NCBI RefSeq assembly: GCF_001713455.1
Contig: NZ_CP016464.1
Coordinates: forward strand, 557,501 to 621,500
Direction of reading: 5' to 3'
Source: Bosea sp. RAC05
GTDB lineage: Bacteria; Pseudomonadota; Alphaproteobacteria; Rhizobiales; Beijerinckiaceae
DNA: 64,000 bases
Part shown: positions 16,484-24,396 of the stretch, piece by piece
Layout of the letters: each line of letters opens with the position of its first letter
How positions within the stretch are numbered: the stretch's first letter is position 1
The notes under the pieces: model-generated
Seen by the model: the letters and a program-made list of their open reading frames with translations, nothing else
Told to the model about the DNA's origin: nothing
Databases searched by the model: none
Program-made: the position numbers and the translations under genes

Positions 16484-17757
16484 GCGGGGCGTCGCCCGGC
16501 AGCCAGGCGTGCGAGATGGGCGACGAGGCGGGTCGCGACCTCCCCCTTGGCGAGGGTCGGCCAGCTCTCGACACCGTCCTGCGTCACCAGATGCACCGTG
16601 TTGGCATCGCCGCCCATCACGCCGGTGCCACCGACATCGTTGGCGACGATCAGGTCGCAGCCCTTCCTGGCGAGCTTGGCCTGGGCATAGGCGACGACGT
16701 TCTCGGTCTCGGCTGCGAAACCGACGACGAGTTCCGGCCGGCCCGCTGCGCGCCGCGCGATCGTCGCGAGGATGTCGGGGTTCTCGATCAGGGCGAGCGG
16801 CGGCAGGCCGCCGCCATTCTTCTTCATCTTCTCCGTCGCTTCCGCCGCCACCCGCCAGTCGGCGACCGCGGCGGCGAAGATTGCGATCTGCGCCGGCAAG
16901 GCGGCCTCGACCGCCGCCAGCATCTCGCGGGCCGATTCGACATGGACCGTCTCGACGCCCTCCGGATCGGGCAGGGCGACCGGCCCCGAGACGAGCGTCA
17001 CCCGCGCCCCTGCCGCGGCGGCCGCCGCCGCGATGGCGTGGCCCTGCTTGCCGGAGGAGCGGTTGGCGATGTAGCGCACCGGATCGATCGGCTCATGCGT
17101 CGGGCCCGATGTCACCAGCACGTGCTGACCGGCGAGGAGGCCGGGGGCCTCGGCGGCGCCTCCGGGCAGGCGCCCGAGAAAGCCGATCGCCCGCTGCGGC
17201 GCAGGCGCTTCGCCCGCGAGCGCACGTTCGATCGCGGCCAGGATCTCGGCGGGCTCCGCCATGCGTCCGATGCCGCTCTCGCCGCGCTCGGCCATGGCGC
17301 CGGAGTTGGGGCCGACGACGAGTACGCCGTCCTTCTCGAGCTGCGCCATGTTCCGGCGCGTCGCCGGATGCTGCCACATCCGCGGATTCATCGCAGGCGC
17401 GATCAGCACGCGCTTGTCGGTCGCCAGCAGCGCCGTCGAGGCAAGGTCGTTGGCCAGTCCGTTCGCCATCTTGGCGATCAGGTCCGCGGTCGCGGGCGCC
17501 ACGACGAGCAGGTCGGTCGAGCGCGACAGCGCGATATGGCCGATATCGGCCTCATCGGTCAGCGAGAACAGATCGGTGAAGCAGCGCTCGCCGGCGAGCG
17601 AGGAGACCGAGAGCGGCGTGACGAACTCTGCCCCCGCCTTGGTCAGGATGCAGCGCGAGGCGATGCCCCGGTCCTTCAGCCGCCGGATCAGCTCCAGGCA
17701 CTTGTAGGCGGCGATGCCGCCGCCGATGATCAGCAGGATGGAGCGGGAGGCGGACAA
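16480..17757 (-). CDS. coaBC: Bifunctional phosphopantothenoylcysteine decarboxylase/phosphopantothenate-cysteine ligase
   Basis: A 425-residue coenzyme A biosynthesis enzyme. The CoaC flavoprotein half (about 1-185) shows the FMN-binding IGGGIAAYK start, the catalytic His in IGHIALSR and the APAMNPRMW motif. The CoaB ligase half follows, with [29 protein letters not shown]. The substrate-lid region reads [15 protein letters not shown], without the Cys found at E. coli Cys158; this may be normal for the clade. The start is TTG at 17757, with AGGAA ten bases upstream; no ATG fits. It heads the coaBC-dut-rrf2 operon and consumes cysteine, linking it to the adjacent cysK. Confidence 0.95.
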   Translation of the reverse strand: MSASRSILLIIGGGIAAYKCLELIRRLKDRGIASRCILTKAGAEFVTPLSVSSLAGERCFTDLFSLTDEADIGHIALSRSTDLLVVAPATADLIAKMANGLANDLASTALLATDKRVLIAPAMNPRMWQHPATRRNMAQLEKDGVLVVGPNSGAMAERGESGIGRMAEPAEILAAIERALAGEAPAPQRAIGFLGRLPGGAAEAPGLLAGQHVLVTSGPTHEPIDPVRYIANRSSGKQGHAIAAAAAAAGARVTLVSGPVALPDPEGVETVHVESAREMLAAVEAALPAQIAIFAAAVADWRVAAEATEKMKKNGGGLPPLALIENPDILATIARRAAGRPELVVGFAAETENVVAYAQAKLARKGCDLIVANDVGGTGVMGGDANTVHLVTQDGVESWPTLAKGEVATRLVAHLARLAAGRRPA

Positions 17758-17847
17758 GGCTGACGTTCCTGGACCCCGGGGGAGGCTGTTCCTAGCACCG
17801 AGGGGGGCGGCCTGTCATGGCCCCGGCTGCGCCGTTCCGGGAGAGGG

Positions 17848-18348
17848 TCAATGGCCCTTGTGGCCGCCATGGCCGGAGCCGTGTCCGCCGCCGCGCGCGC
17901 CGACGGCCTCGACCGCAAACTCGACCTCGACGCTCCCCGCCTTCTCGAAGGTCAGCGTGCCCTTGAACCGTTCGCCCTGGCGCAGCGGCTGCTTCAGCTC
18001 CATGAACATCACATGGTAGCCGCCGGGCTTGAACTCGACCTTGCCGCCGGCCGGGATCGCGATGCCGTCGGCGAGCGGGCGCATCGTCATCACCCCGTTG
18101 GTCACCGCCATCTCGTGGATCTCGGTCCGGCCTGCGATGGCCGGCGCGGTTGCCGCCACGAGGCGGTCGCTGGCAGCGCCCTTGTTCTCGACCGTGAGAT
18201 AGCCGCCGCCGACCTTGGCGCCGCCGGGCGTCGCGCGGCTCCAGGGATGGTCGATCACGAGGGCGCCGACCTTGTAGTCATGCGCCAGAGCGGTGCCGCC
18301 CAGGGACAAAGAGAGCGCCGCCATGGCGACGAGAAGGGCCTTGGTCAT
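17848..18348 (-). CDS. Periplasmic copper chaperone, PCu(A)C family
   Basis: A 166-residue secreted protein with a clear signal peptide (about residues 1-22, ending ALA). The PCu(A)C copper site is complete: H-E-M in TEIHEMAV, further Met residues in NGVMTMRPL, and the downstream HVMFME. Such proteins hand Cu(I) to the CuA site of cytochrome oxidase together with Sco1 and recover copper in the periplasm. The tail is Gly/His-rich (five His in the last 14 residues) and could bind extra metal. AGGACC lies before the ATG; the frame continues upstream to 18423 without a signal peptide at that start. No Sco1 gene is adjacent. Confidence 0.92.
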   Translation of the reverse strand: MTKALLVAMAALSLSLGGTALAHDYKVGALVIDHPWSRATPGGAKVGGGYLTVENKGAASDRLVAATAPAIAGRTEIHEMAVTNGVMTMRPLADGIAIPAGGKVEFKPGGYHVMFMELKQPLRQGERFKGTLTFEKAGSVEVEFAVEAVGARGGGHGSGHGGHKGH

Positions 18349-18522
18349 CGCAGGTCCTGTTCCGGAAGTGCGCCTTGCGGCGCCGTCGTCGTGCTGATGA
18401 CCCGCTCGGCCTCGCAGCGTCAAGGCGCGGCGAGGCCGCAGGCCGGCAGGCCGGACAAGGGCGCGGGAGGCGATCCTTCTCCCGCGGAGGCCGCGGCCGG
18501 TGAAGTGCTCCAGACGGAGGCG

Positions 18523-18580
18523 TTTTTTTAAAAGAACGATTGCGTTGACAAAAAGGATTCAGTCCGTCAGATTGGACACT
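18523..18580 (+). promoter_or_regulatory. Strong sigma-70-type promoter of the met operon
   Basis: A perfect TTGACA (18545-18550) is followed after 17 bases by a weak -10 (CAGATT, 18568-18573), predicting a start near 18580. An A/T-only tract (18523-18533) just upstream of the -35 resembles an UP element. The predicted transcript begins about 20 nt before the SAM-II riboswitch. Confidence 0.55.
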
Positions 18581-18600
18581 GTCATTCGGTCATGCCGAAC

Positions 18601-18655
18601 GGCCGCGGGGATTTGAGCGAGCAGCTTGCGCCGCGTCACCAAACGCTAAAGCGCC
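18601..18655 (+). promoter_or_regulatory. SAM-II (SAM-alpha) riboswitch
   Basis: The segment carries the hallmark elements in order: P1 5' strand CGCGG (18604-18608), the GGATTTGAGC loop, CAGCTTGC, the P1 3' strand CCGCG (18631-18635), and the terminal CGCTAAAG (18644-18651), which can form the pseudoknot with an AGCG in the loop (18615-18618). SAM-II aptamers bind S-adenosylmethionine and are found almost only in alphaproteobacteria, upstream of methionine biosynthesis or transport genes; metNIQ follows here. The usual ribosome-binding site right after GCTAAA is absent; instead a CCACGAC/GTCGTGG hairpin (18654-18670) follows, so the expression platform may act on the leader ORF or on transcription. 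A covariance-model search would confirm it. Confidence 0.8.
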
Positions 18656-18693
18656 ACGACGCGGTCGTGGGCTCCATTCGACGGGAGAAGACC

Positions 18694-18759
18694 ATGACCG
18701 ATGCCATCCCCTCCAAGCCCGCTCTCATGCTCCAGCATCGCGGCTGTTGTCGACTCTGA
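18694..18759 (+). CDS. 21-codon leader peptide with tandem Cys codons
   Basis: A short ORF with an excellent GGGAGAAG ribosome-binding site, six bases from the GGAG to its ATG, placed between the SAM-II riboswitch and the first structural gene. The peptide ends HRGCCRL and has Met at positions 1 and 12. Both Cys codons are TGT, which looks unusual for this GC-rich sequence, where TGC predominates. An eight-base-pair GC hairpin begins 11 nt after its stop. Position, size and codon content fit a cysteine-sensing attenuator or translational leader for the methionine uptake operon. I infer this function; no named family is recognised. Confidence 0.6.
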   Translation: MTDAIPSKPALMLQHRGCCRL

Positions 18760-18770
18760 TCCTGTCCATG

Positions 18771-18789
18771 AGGCCGCCGCCGGCGGCTT
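18771..18789 (+). promoter_or_regulatory. GC hairpin downstream of the leader ORF
   Basis: GCCGCC and GGCGGC pair around a three-base loop, with A-U and G-U closing pairs, giving an 8-bp stem. It lacks a T-run, so it could be an anti-/Rho-type attenuation element or a structure blocking translation of the next ORF when the ribosome clears the leader. Confidence 0.4.
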
Positions 18790-18848
18790 CGAAAACCAGC
18801 TGACTCAGATCCTCAACCCTGCGCCGCAACCGCGGCGGGAGCACCGCC

Positions 18849-19109
18849 ATGAACACCCTGTCCTTCGACGCCGGCCGGCCCGACCAGGGTCTGCTTCGGC
18901 CAAGCCAGCAGGCCTATGTCATCGAGATCGGCGAGACCCAGGCCGGTCTCGTCAGCCGGCGCGCTGACGAGCGCTTCTTCACCTTCATTTCCGCCGCTTC
19001 CGCCTTCGACGCGCTCGAGGGCCATCGCTTCGCCACGCCGGTCGCGGCCGAGCGGGCCGCCCGGCAGCTGGCTTCGCCGCGGCGCCGCCCCGACACGATG
19101 TCCTCCTGA
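18849..19109 (+). CDS. Small protein of unknown function in the met operon
   Basis: An 86-residue ORF with a GGGAG seven bases before its ATG, ending seven bases before metN. It has no signal peptide or membrane segment. The middle (QAYVIEIGETQAGLVSRRADERFFTFISAASAFDALEGHRF) looks like a compact alpha/beta domain with alternating hydrophobic residues; the tail is Arg/Ser-rich. I do not recognise a family. The spacing and ribosome-binding site support real translation. Its position suggests involvement in methionine transport or its regulation, which is inference only. Confidence 0.6.
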   Translation: MNTLSFDAGRPDQGLLRPSQQAYVIEIGETQAGLVSRRADERFFTFISAASAFDALEGHRFATPVAAERAARQLASPRRRPDTMSS

Positions 19110-19116
19110 GGTCACC

Positions 19117-20226
19117 ATGAACGCTCCCGTGAAGCCCGGCGTCTTCCGCGCCGAACCCGGCCCTGCGCCGGACCAGCCCGCCCCGATCATCCGCTTCGCG
19201 CAGATCGGCAAGACCTATGCCGCCCGTGGCGCGCAAGGGTCGGTCACCGCGCTGTCGGGCATTGATCTCGACGTGCCCAAGGGCGCGATCGTCGGCGTCA
19301 TCGGCCGCTCCGGCGCCGGCAAGTCGACGCTGATCCGGCTCGTCAACGGGCTGGAGCGGGCGACCTCTGGCCGCCTGCTGATCGAGGGCGAGGACGTCAC
19401 CGGCCTGACCGAGGCCGGCTGGCGTACCCGCCGCCGCGCCACGGGCATGATCTTCCAGCACTTCAACCTGCTCTCCTCGCGCACCGTCTTCGACAATGTC
19501 GCCTTGCCGCTGGAGATTGCCGGGGCGCCGAAGACCCAGATCGAAGACAAGGTCGCGCGGCTGCTCGATCTCGTCGGCCTCGCCGACAAGCGCGAGCGCT
19601 ACCCGGCCGAACTCTCCGGCGGCCAGAAGCAGCGCGTCGGCATCGCCCGTGCGTTGGCGACAGACCCCAAGGTGCTGCTCTGCGACGAGGCGACCTCGGC
19701 GCTCGATCCGGAAACGACGAAGTCGATCCTGGCGCTGCTGAAGCAGGTCAACCGCGATCTCGGCCTCACCATCCTGCTGATCACCCACGAGATCCCCGTC
19801 ATCAAGGAGATCTGCGACCGCGTCGCGGTGATCGAGGATGGCCGCATCGTCGAGGAGGGCGATGTCTTCTCGGTACTGACGCGTCCGCAGCATCCGACCA
19901 CGGCACGCTTCGTCGAGGCGGTGACCGGCGTCGAACTGCCGGCCTATCTCGCCGACCGAATCCGCAAGGACGCAAAGCCTGGCGACGACACCGTGCTGCG
20001 CATCACCTTTACCGGCGAGAACGCCACCGCGCCGGTGATCAGCCGGCTGAGCTCGACCATCGGCGTCGACGTCAACATCCTCGCCGGCCGCATCGACGCC
20101 ATCGCCGGCAAGCCCTTCGGCAGCCTGCTGGTCTCGGTGCCGACGCGCGAGCCCGAACTCGCCGCCGTGCTCGGCGCGCTCAACAGCCTCGAACTCAAGG
20201 CGGAGGTCATCGGCCATGTTTCCTGA
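19117..20226 (+). CDS. metN: Methionine ABC transporter ATP-binding protein
   Basis: A 369-residue ATPase of the MetNIQ D/L-methionine importer. Walker A (GRSGAGKST), Q-loop (IFQHFNLL), signature (LSGGQKQRVGIARAL), Walker B (VLLCDEATSALD) and the switch His (LITHE) are intact. The C-terminal ~80 residues form the NIL domain, the ACT-like methionine sensor that causes trans-inhibition in this transporter type; it separates MetN from generic amino-acid ATPases. The N terminus has about 25 extra Pro/Ala-rich residues. The ATG at 19117 follows GAGG. It overlaps metI by 11 bases. Expression is expected to fall when SAM binds the upstream riboswitch. Confidence 0.95.
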   Translation: MNAPVKPGVFRAEPGPAPDQPAPIIRFAQIGKTYAARGAQGSVTALSGIDLDVPKGAIVGVIGRSGAGKSTLIRLVNGLERATSGRLLIEGEDVTGLTEAGWRTRRRATGMIFQHFNLLSSRTVFDNVALPLEIAGAPKTQIEDKVARLLDLVGLADKRERYPAELSGGQKQRVGIARALATDPKVLLCDEATSALDPETTKSILALLKQVNRDLGLTILLITHEIPVIKEICDRVAVIEDGRIVEEGDVFSVLTRPQHPTTARFVEAVTGVELPAYLADRIRKDAKPGDDTVLRITFTGENATAPVISRLSSTIGVDVNILAGRIDAIAGKPFGSLLVSVPTREPELAAVLGALNSLELKAEVIGHVS

Positions 20227-20896
20227 GATCATCTCGCCCCAGATTCTCGCCCTGATCGGGCAGGCGACGCTCGACACGCTGCAGATGGTGGCGATCGCCG
20301 CCGGCCTCGGCACGGTGCTCGGCCTGCCGCTCGGCGTCTTCCTCGCGACCAGCAAGCGCGGCGAACTCTTTGCCGCGCCCCTCGTCAACACGCTGCTCGG
20401 CACGCTGGTCAACGCCACGCGCTCGACCCCCTTCATCATCCTCGTCGTCGCGATCATCCCCTTCACCCGGTTGGTCGCGGGCACCTCGATCGGCACCCAG
20501 GCCGCGATCGTGCCGCTGACCGTCGCCGCGACGCCCTTCATCGCCCGCCTGATCGAGGGCGCCATCCGCGAGGTCGATCAGGGTCTGGTCGAGGCGGCCC
20601 GGTCGATGGGCGCGACGCCCCTGCAGATCGTCCGCAAGGTGCTGGTGCCCGAGGCGCTGCCGGCGATCGCGCTCGGCCTGACGCTCGCCATCGTCAGCCT
20701 GATCGGCTTCTCGGCCATGGTCGGCGCTGTCGGCGGCGGGGGCCTGGGCGATCTCGGCATCCGCTACGGCTACCAGCGCTTCATGCCCGAGGTCATGGCC
20801 GCCGTCGTCGCCGTCCTCATCGTCCTCGTCCAGACCGTCCAGACGATCGGAGACCATCTCGCCCGCCGGCTCAACAAGCGCCTGCGCCACGCCTGA
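20216..20896 (+). CDS. metI: Methionine ABC transporter permease
   Basis: A 226-residue inner-membrane permease with five predicted helices and the MetI-type EAA loop (EAARSMGATPLQIVRKVLVPEALPAI). Its short length and the sequence GFSAMVGAVGGGGLGDLGIRYGY are typical of the family. The start overlaps the end of metN, indicating translational coupling. It is followed not by metQ directly but by a palindromic repeat element. Confidence 0.95.
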   Translation: MFPEIISPQILALIGQATLDTLQMVAIAAGLGTVLGLPLGVFLATSKRGELFAAPLVNTLLGTLVNATRSTPFIILVVAIIPFTRLVAGTSIGTQAAIVPLTVAATPFIARLIEGAIREVDQGLVEAARSMGATPLQIVRKVLVPEALPAIALGLTLAIVSLIGFSAMVGAVGGGGLGDLGIRYGYQRFMPEVMAAVVAVLIVLVQTVQTIGDHLARRLNKRLRHA

Positions 20897-20927
20897 AGAA
20901 TCCGGGGCTTTCACCCCGGTCATCACC

Positions 20928-21053
20928 CCTCAGCCCTCATCCTGAGGAGCAGGCGGAGCCTGCGTCTCGAAGGATGGTCCAGGAGGCTCCTGCGCAGGCT
21001 GGGGCATCCATCGAGACGCCGCGTGCCGCGGCTCCTCAGGATCAGGGCTGGGG
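20928..21053. repeat. Palindromic intergenic repeat, family R1, copy a
   Basis: An imperfect palindrome of about 125 bases between metI and metQ. Its ends, CAGCCCTCATCCTGAGGAGC (20931-20950) and 21031-21050, are inverted repeats with one mismatch. An inner pair (CGTCTCGAAGGATG and its near-complement at 21005-21018) is also inverted. It shares GCGTCTCGAAGGATGGTCCA exactly with copy b at 50161-50180. It has no coding capacity. Confidence 0.75.
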
Positions 21054-21082
21054 TTTTCGCCCCAAGCAAAGGACCTGCCCGC

Positions 21083-21883
21083 ATGACCACGATCTCCCGC
21101 CGCGCCGCCCTTGCCGCCACGGCCCTCGCCGCGCTCACCCTCTCCGTCCCGGCCCTCGCCCAGGCCCCGCAGGTCGTCCGCATCGGTGTCTCGCCCGGCC
21201 CCCACGCCGAAATCCTCGAGAAGGTGAAGCCGCTGCTGGCGCCCAAGGGCATCGACCTGAAGATAGTCGAATTCTCCGACTATGTCGTTCCCAATCAGGC
21301 GCTCGACGCCGGCGAGCTGGAAGCCAACTCCTTCCAGAACCAGCCCTATCTCGACAACCAGGTGAAGGACCGCGGCTTCAAGCTGGTCAGTGTCGGCCTG
21401 ACCGTGAACTTCCCGCTCGGCATCTACTCGTCCAAGCACAAGAGCTGGGCCGATGTGCCGGATGGGGCGTCGATCGCGATCCAGAACGACCCGACCAATG
21501 GCGGCCGCTCGCTGCTGCTGCTGCAGGACAAGGGCGTGATCAAGCTGAAGGACGGCGTCGGCTTCAAGCCGGGCCCGGTCGACATCGTCGCCAACCCCAA
21601 GAAGCTGAAGTTCATCGAGGTCGAGGCGGCCCAGACCCCGCGCACGCTGGCCGATGTCGCCGCCGCCGCGATCAACACCAACTACGCCGTCGACGCCAAG
21701 ATCGAGCCGACCTCGGCGATCCTGCGCGAGGACCCCAAGGGGCCCTATGTGAACGTCATCGCGGTCCGCGCCGCCGACAAGGACAAGCCCTGGGTCAAGA
21801 CGCTGGTCGAGACCTACCAGTCGCCGGAGATCAAGGCCTTCGTCGCCGAGCGCTTCAAGGGCAACGTGCTCGCCGGCTGGTAA
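21083..21883 (+). CDS. metQ: Methionine-binding protein of the NlpA family
   Basis: A 266-residue periplasmic binding protein for the MetNI importer. Residues 1-27 form a signal peptide (Arg pair, hydrophobic core, ALA-QA cleavage) with no lipobox Cys, so unlike E. coli MetQ it appears soluble rather than lipid-anchored. Family motifs are IGVSPGPHAEIL, FSDYVVPNQALDAGELEANSFQNQPYL and the NDPTNGGRSL ligand-loop segment. AAGGA precedes the ATG by about 11 nt. The R1 palindrome upstream in the mRNA could separate its expression level from metNI, as binding proteins are usually needed in excess. Confidence 0.94.
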   Translation: MTTISRRAALAATALAALTLSVPALAQAPQVVRIGVSPGPHAEILEKVKPLLAPKGIDLKIVEFSDYVVPNQALDAGELEANSFQNQPYLDNQVKDRGFKLVSVGLTVNFPLGIYSSKHKSWADVPDGASIAIQNDPTNGGRSLLLLQDKGVIKLKDGVGFKPGPVDIVANPKKLKFIEVEAAQTPRTLADVAAAAINTNYAVDAKIEPTSAILREDPKGPYVNVIAVRAADKDKPWVKTLVETYQSPEIKAFVAERFKGNVLAGW

Positions 21884-21923
21884 TCCCGTTCCTCCCCACC
21901 TGGCTGTCATCTCGCCAGGCGCC

Positions 21924-21958
21924 TGCCCCGGATGCGACGCGCATCCGGGGCATTTTTT
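21924..21958 (+). terminator. Rho-independent terminator of the met operon
   Basis: A 12-bp perfect stem (GCCCCGGATGCG/CGCATCCGGGGC) with an ACG loop is followed by six Ts, 42 bases after the metQ stop. This is a textbook intrinsic terminator. Confidence 0.92.
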
Positions 21959-22022
21959 GTTGTTCCGCACTTGGCGACATACGCGCCAGCCGCCTGTGAG
22001 GCTGCTGGGCGATGTCCTCGAC

Positions 22023-22103
22023 GTCATTGCGAGCGCAGCGAAGCAATCCAGGCGACTGGACACCAGGGCTGGATTGCTTCGTCGCTGCGCTCCTCGCAAT
22101 GAC
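22023..22103. repeat. Palindromic intergenic repeat, family R2, copy a
   Basis: Two inverted arms, GTCATTGCGAGCGCAGCGAA and its near-complement ending GCGCTCCTCGCAATGAC, flank a short centre. A second copy is at 26150-26229. The arm motif (CATTGCGAGCG...GAAGCAATCCA) is typical of dispersed palindromic repeats in alphaproteobacteria. Confidence 0.8.
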
Positions 22104-22120
22104 GGCGGGGGTCGTCGCGC

Positions 22121-24322
22121 TCAGTTGGCGATCTTGCCCAGCGCCAGGAACTGCGTTTCGCCGGAGGAATCGTCGACGCCGTCATTGTCGGTGACGACGA
22201 AGAGGTTGCCGTCCCGGTCGAGCGCCATGCCCTCGACCTTGTCGAGGCCATAGCCGCCGAGCGCCATCAGGGCCGGCGTCAGGTCGCGCAGCAGCGTCTT
22301 CTCGACGGTGGGGATCGTCGCCGAGCCGAGCGGCGCCGGCGTCAGCCCCTTGACCGAGAAGGTCGCCAGCGTCTTCACCGCCTTCGCGCCGAAGAGATTG
22401 TCGCGCTCGATCACGGCGAAGCGGTCGTTGCCGAGCGCGGTCAGCTCCGACAGGCCCATCCAGGCACCGGCGGCGGCCTCGCTGAGCGGGTAGTGCAGCA
22501 CGCCCCAGCTCTTGCTCGCGGGCTTGTAGCGGAGGATCTTGGCCTTGCCCTTGGGGTCGTCCTTCCATTCGCGCTGGACGGCCAGCCAGATCGTCTCCTC
22601 GGCGCCGGAACCCGTCACCGCGACGCCCTCGAAGCCGAAGCGGCTCGCCTGCTTCGCCAGCTCTTCCGGCAGCAGGATCTCCTCCTCGACCTCGCCCTTG
22701 GCCGAAACCCGCAGCAGGATGTTCTGGGTCGGCTTGTCCTTGGTTTCGGGGTTGCCCTCGGAAGCGAGCCAGAAGCCGCCGTCGCCGCGCGCCGCGATAC
22801 CCTCCAGATCATAGGCGGCCGGCTTGCCGTCCTTCGTCACGGTGATGGCAGCCGTGATCCGGGCCGGCTTCTGCGTGGCGTCGATCTCGAGGATGCGCGA
22901 CGGGGAATAGGCGCTGTCGGTGACGGCATGCAGCCGGCCAGGCAGGTCCGGATGCGCCGCCAGTCCTGAGAGCGCCCCCCAGCCGATCGGCGCGCCCTCG
23001 ACATCGGCCGAGACGAGCGTCGGATAGGCGGCGGGGGCCTCGCTGCGCTGATAGATCGTCACGGCGGACCGCGGCCCGCCCTTGGCGACGAGATCGGCCT
23101 CGGAGGCCGAGACGAAGAGATTGCGCTGCGGGATGGCGAGCAGCCCCTCCGGCGCGATGCCGCCGGGCAGCGCCTGGAGATAGCGCGGCGCGCGGCCCGG
23201 GCCCTCGTCCTTGTAGACCAGCACCAGCGAGGCACGCTCCAGCCCGACGAAGATCAGCCGGTCCTGGCCATAGGTCCCGACCTCGATGCCCTCCGGCTCG
23301 CTGCCCTTGGCGGCCGAGCGGCGCTCGGGATAATGGCCGAGGCTGATCGCGAGATGGTCGGTCGCCGCGCCCGAATCGAACTCGACCGTGCCGTCCTTGC
23401 GGAAGATGGTGAAGCCGCGCGAGCCGCCCTTCCAGTCGCCCTCATTGGCGGTGACGAAGCGGTCATTGTCGAGCCAGCGCACCGAATCGGGCTCGCGCGC
23501 CACACCCTTGAGCTCGTCCACCGGCCTGATCTGGCCGTCGCGGGTCTTGTCGATGCCCTTGAGATCGACCGCACCCGCCGGGAAATGCGCCACCAGCTTG
23601 CCCGTCTTGGTGTCGACGATGGCGAGGTGGTTGTTTTCCTGCAGCGTCACCACCGCCAGCCCGTCGGCGTTCACGTCGACGAATTCGGGCTCCGGATCGG
23701 TCGGTTCGACAGCGGCGATGCCGGTCATGTCGACGACCTGGCGCGAGGCACAGTCGATCGCGCCGTCCTTGAGGCCGATCAACGTCAGGTTACCGGCCGG
23801 CAGCTGCGGCAGGGCGCCCTTGTTCAGCGTCTCGTCACGCTCGTTCTCGATCGCGATGACGATCTTCGTCCTGTCCTTCGTCAGCGTGACGGAATCGGGC
23901 TGGCCGCCGAGATCGCAGGTCGCCACCACCTGCTTGGTCTTCAGGTCGACGGTCGCGAGATGGCCGGCCGGCTCCTTGAAATTGTCGCCCGAGGTGACGA
24001 CGGCGACGAAGGCCTTGTCGCCGAGAACGACGACCGAGGTCGATTCGCCGCCGAGCGGGATGAAGCCGGCGGGCTTGGGCGCGGCAGGCGTCGTGATGTC
24101 GATCAGGCCGAGCGCCTTCTGCTCACCATCGGTATAGGCGAGCAGCGTGCCGTCCTCATTGGCGGCGATGATCTCGGCCACCGTCTTCTTCGCCGGGTCG
24201 CGATCCGCGGGCAGGTTCAGCGGCACGGGGAAGGTGGCGATGCGGTTGAACATCGGCTCGGCGAGCGCGGTGCCCGAAAGCATCAGGGTGGCGAGCGCGG
24301 CGAGAACCAGGGGCTGGCGCAT
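22121..24322 (-). CDS. Secreted two-part beta-propeller, phytase-like/esterase-like protein
   Basis: A 733-residue exported protein with a signal peptide (residues 1-21, ALA-EP). The N-terminal ~380 residues are a YncE/'choice-of-anchor I'-like propeller with repeated blades such as GHLATVDLKTKQVVATCDLGG and LAIVDTKTGKLVAHFPAG. The C-terminal ~330 residues match the 'esterase-like activity of phytase' type domain (DLEGIAARGDGGFWLASEGNP; GLDKVEGMALDRDGNLFVVTDNDG), with acidic loops suited to calcium. A periplasmic or extracellular phosphoester-related role is plausible; actual activity is unknown. GAGG lies 11 nt before the ATG. It is convergent with the met operon and transcribed alone. Confidence 0.8.
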   Translation of the reverse strand: MRQPLVLAALATLMLSGTALAEPMFNRIATFPVPLNLPADRDPAKKTVAEIIAANEDGTLLAYTDGEQKALGLIDITTPAAPKPAGFIPLGGESTSVVVLGDKAFVAVVTSGDNFKEPAGHLATVDLKTKQVVATCDLGGQPDSVTLTKDRTKIVIAIENERDETLNKGALPQLPAGNLTLIGLKDGAIDCASRQVVDMTGIAAVEPTDPEPEFVDVNADGLAVVTLQENNHLAIVDTKTGKLVAHFPAGAVDLKGIDKTRDGQIRPVDELKGVAREPDSVRWLDNDRFVTANEGDWKGGSRGFTIFRKDGTVEFDSGAATDHLAISLGHYPERRSAAKGSEPEGIEVGTYGQDRLIFVGLERASLVLVYKDEGPGRAPRYLQALPGGIAPEGLLAIPQRNLFVSASEADLVAKGGPRSAVTIYQRSEAPAAYPTLVSADVEGAPIGWGALSGLAAHPDLPGRLHAVTDSAYSPSRILEIDATQKPARITAAITVTKDGKPAAYDLEGIAARGDGGFWLASEGNPETKDKPTQNILLRVSAKGEVEEEILLPEELAKQASRFGFEGVAVTGSGAEETIWLAVQREWKDDPKGKAKILRYKPASKSWGVLHYPLSEAAAGAWMGLSELTALGNDRFAVIERDNLFGAKAVKTLATFSVKGLTPAPLGSATIPTVEKTLLRDLTPALMALGGYGLDKVEGMALDRDGNLFVVTDNDGVDDSSGETQFLALGKIAN

Positions 24323-24396
24323 GGGGGCAATCCTCGGGCCGGAATGGCTGATACCATTCCGGCTATTGGCCCCTCATGACGGTTGCGTGACAGTCG

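Noticed and set aside
17757..17815. Second EcfG-like promoter ahead of coaBC (GGAAC and CGTC)
   Set aside because: The two boxes are about 22 bases apart, too far for an EcfG promoter, and the -10 lacks the final T.
18768..18803. Second leader ORF (11 codons) after the Cys leader
   Set aside because: It overlaps the GC hairpin, has no ribosome-binding site, and consists of Pro/Ala codons created by the stem.
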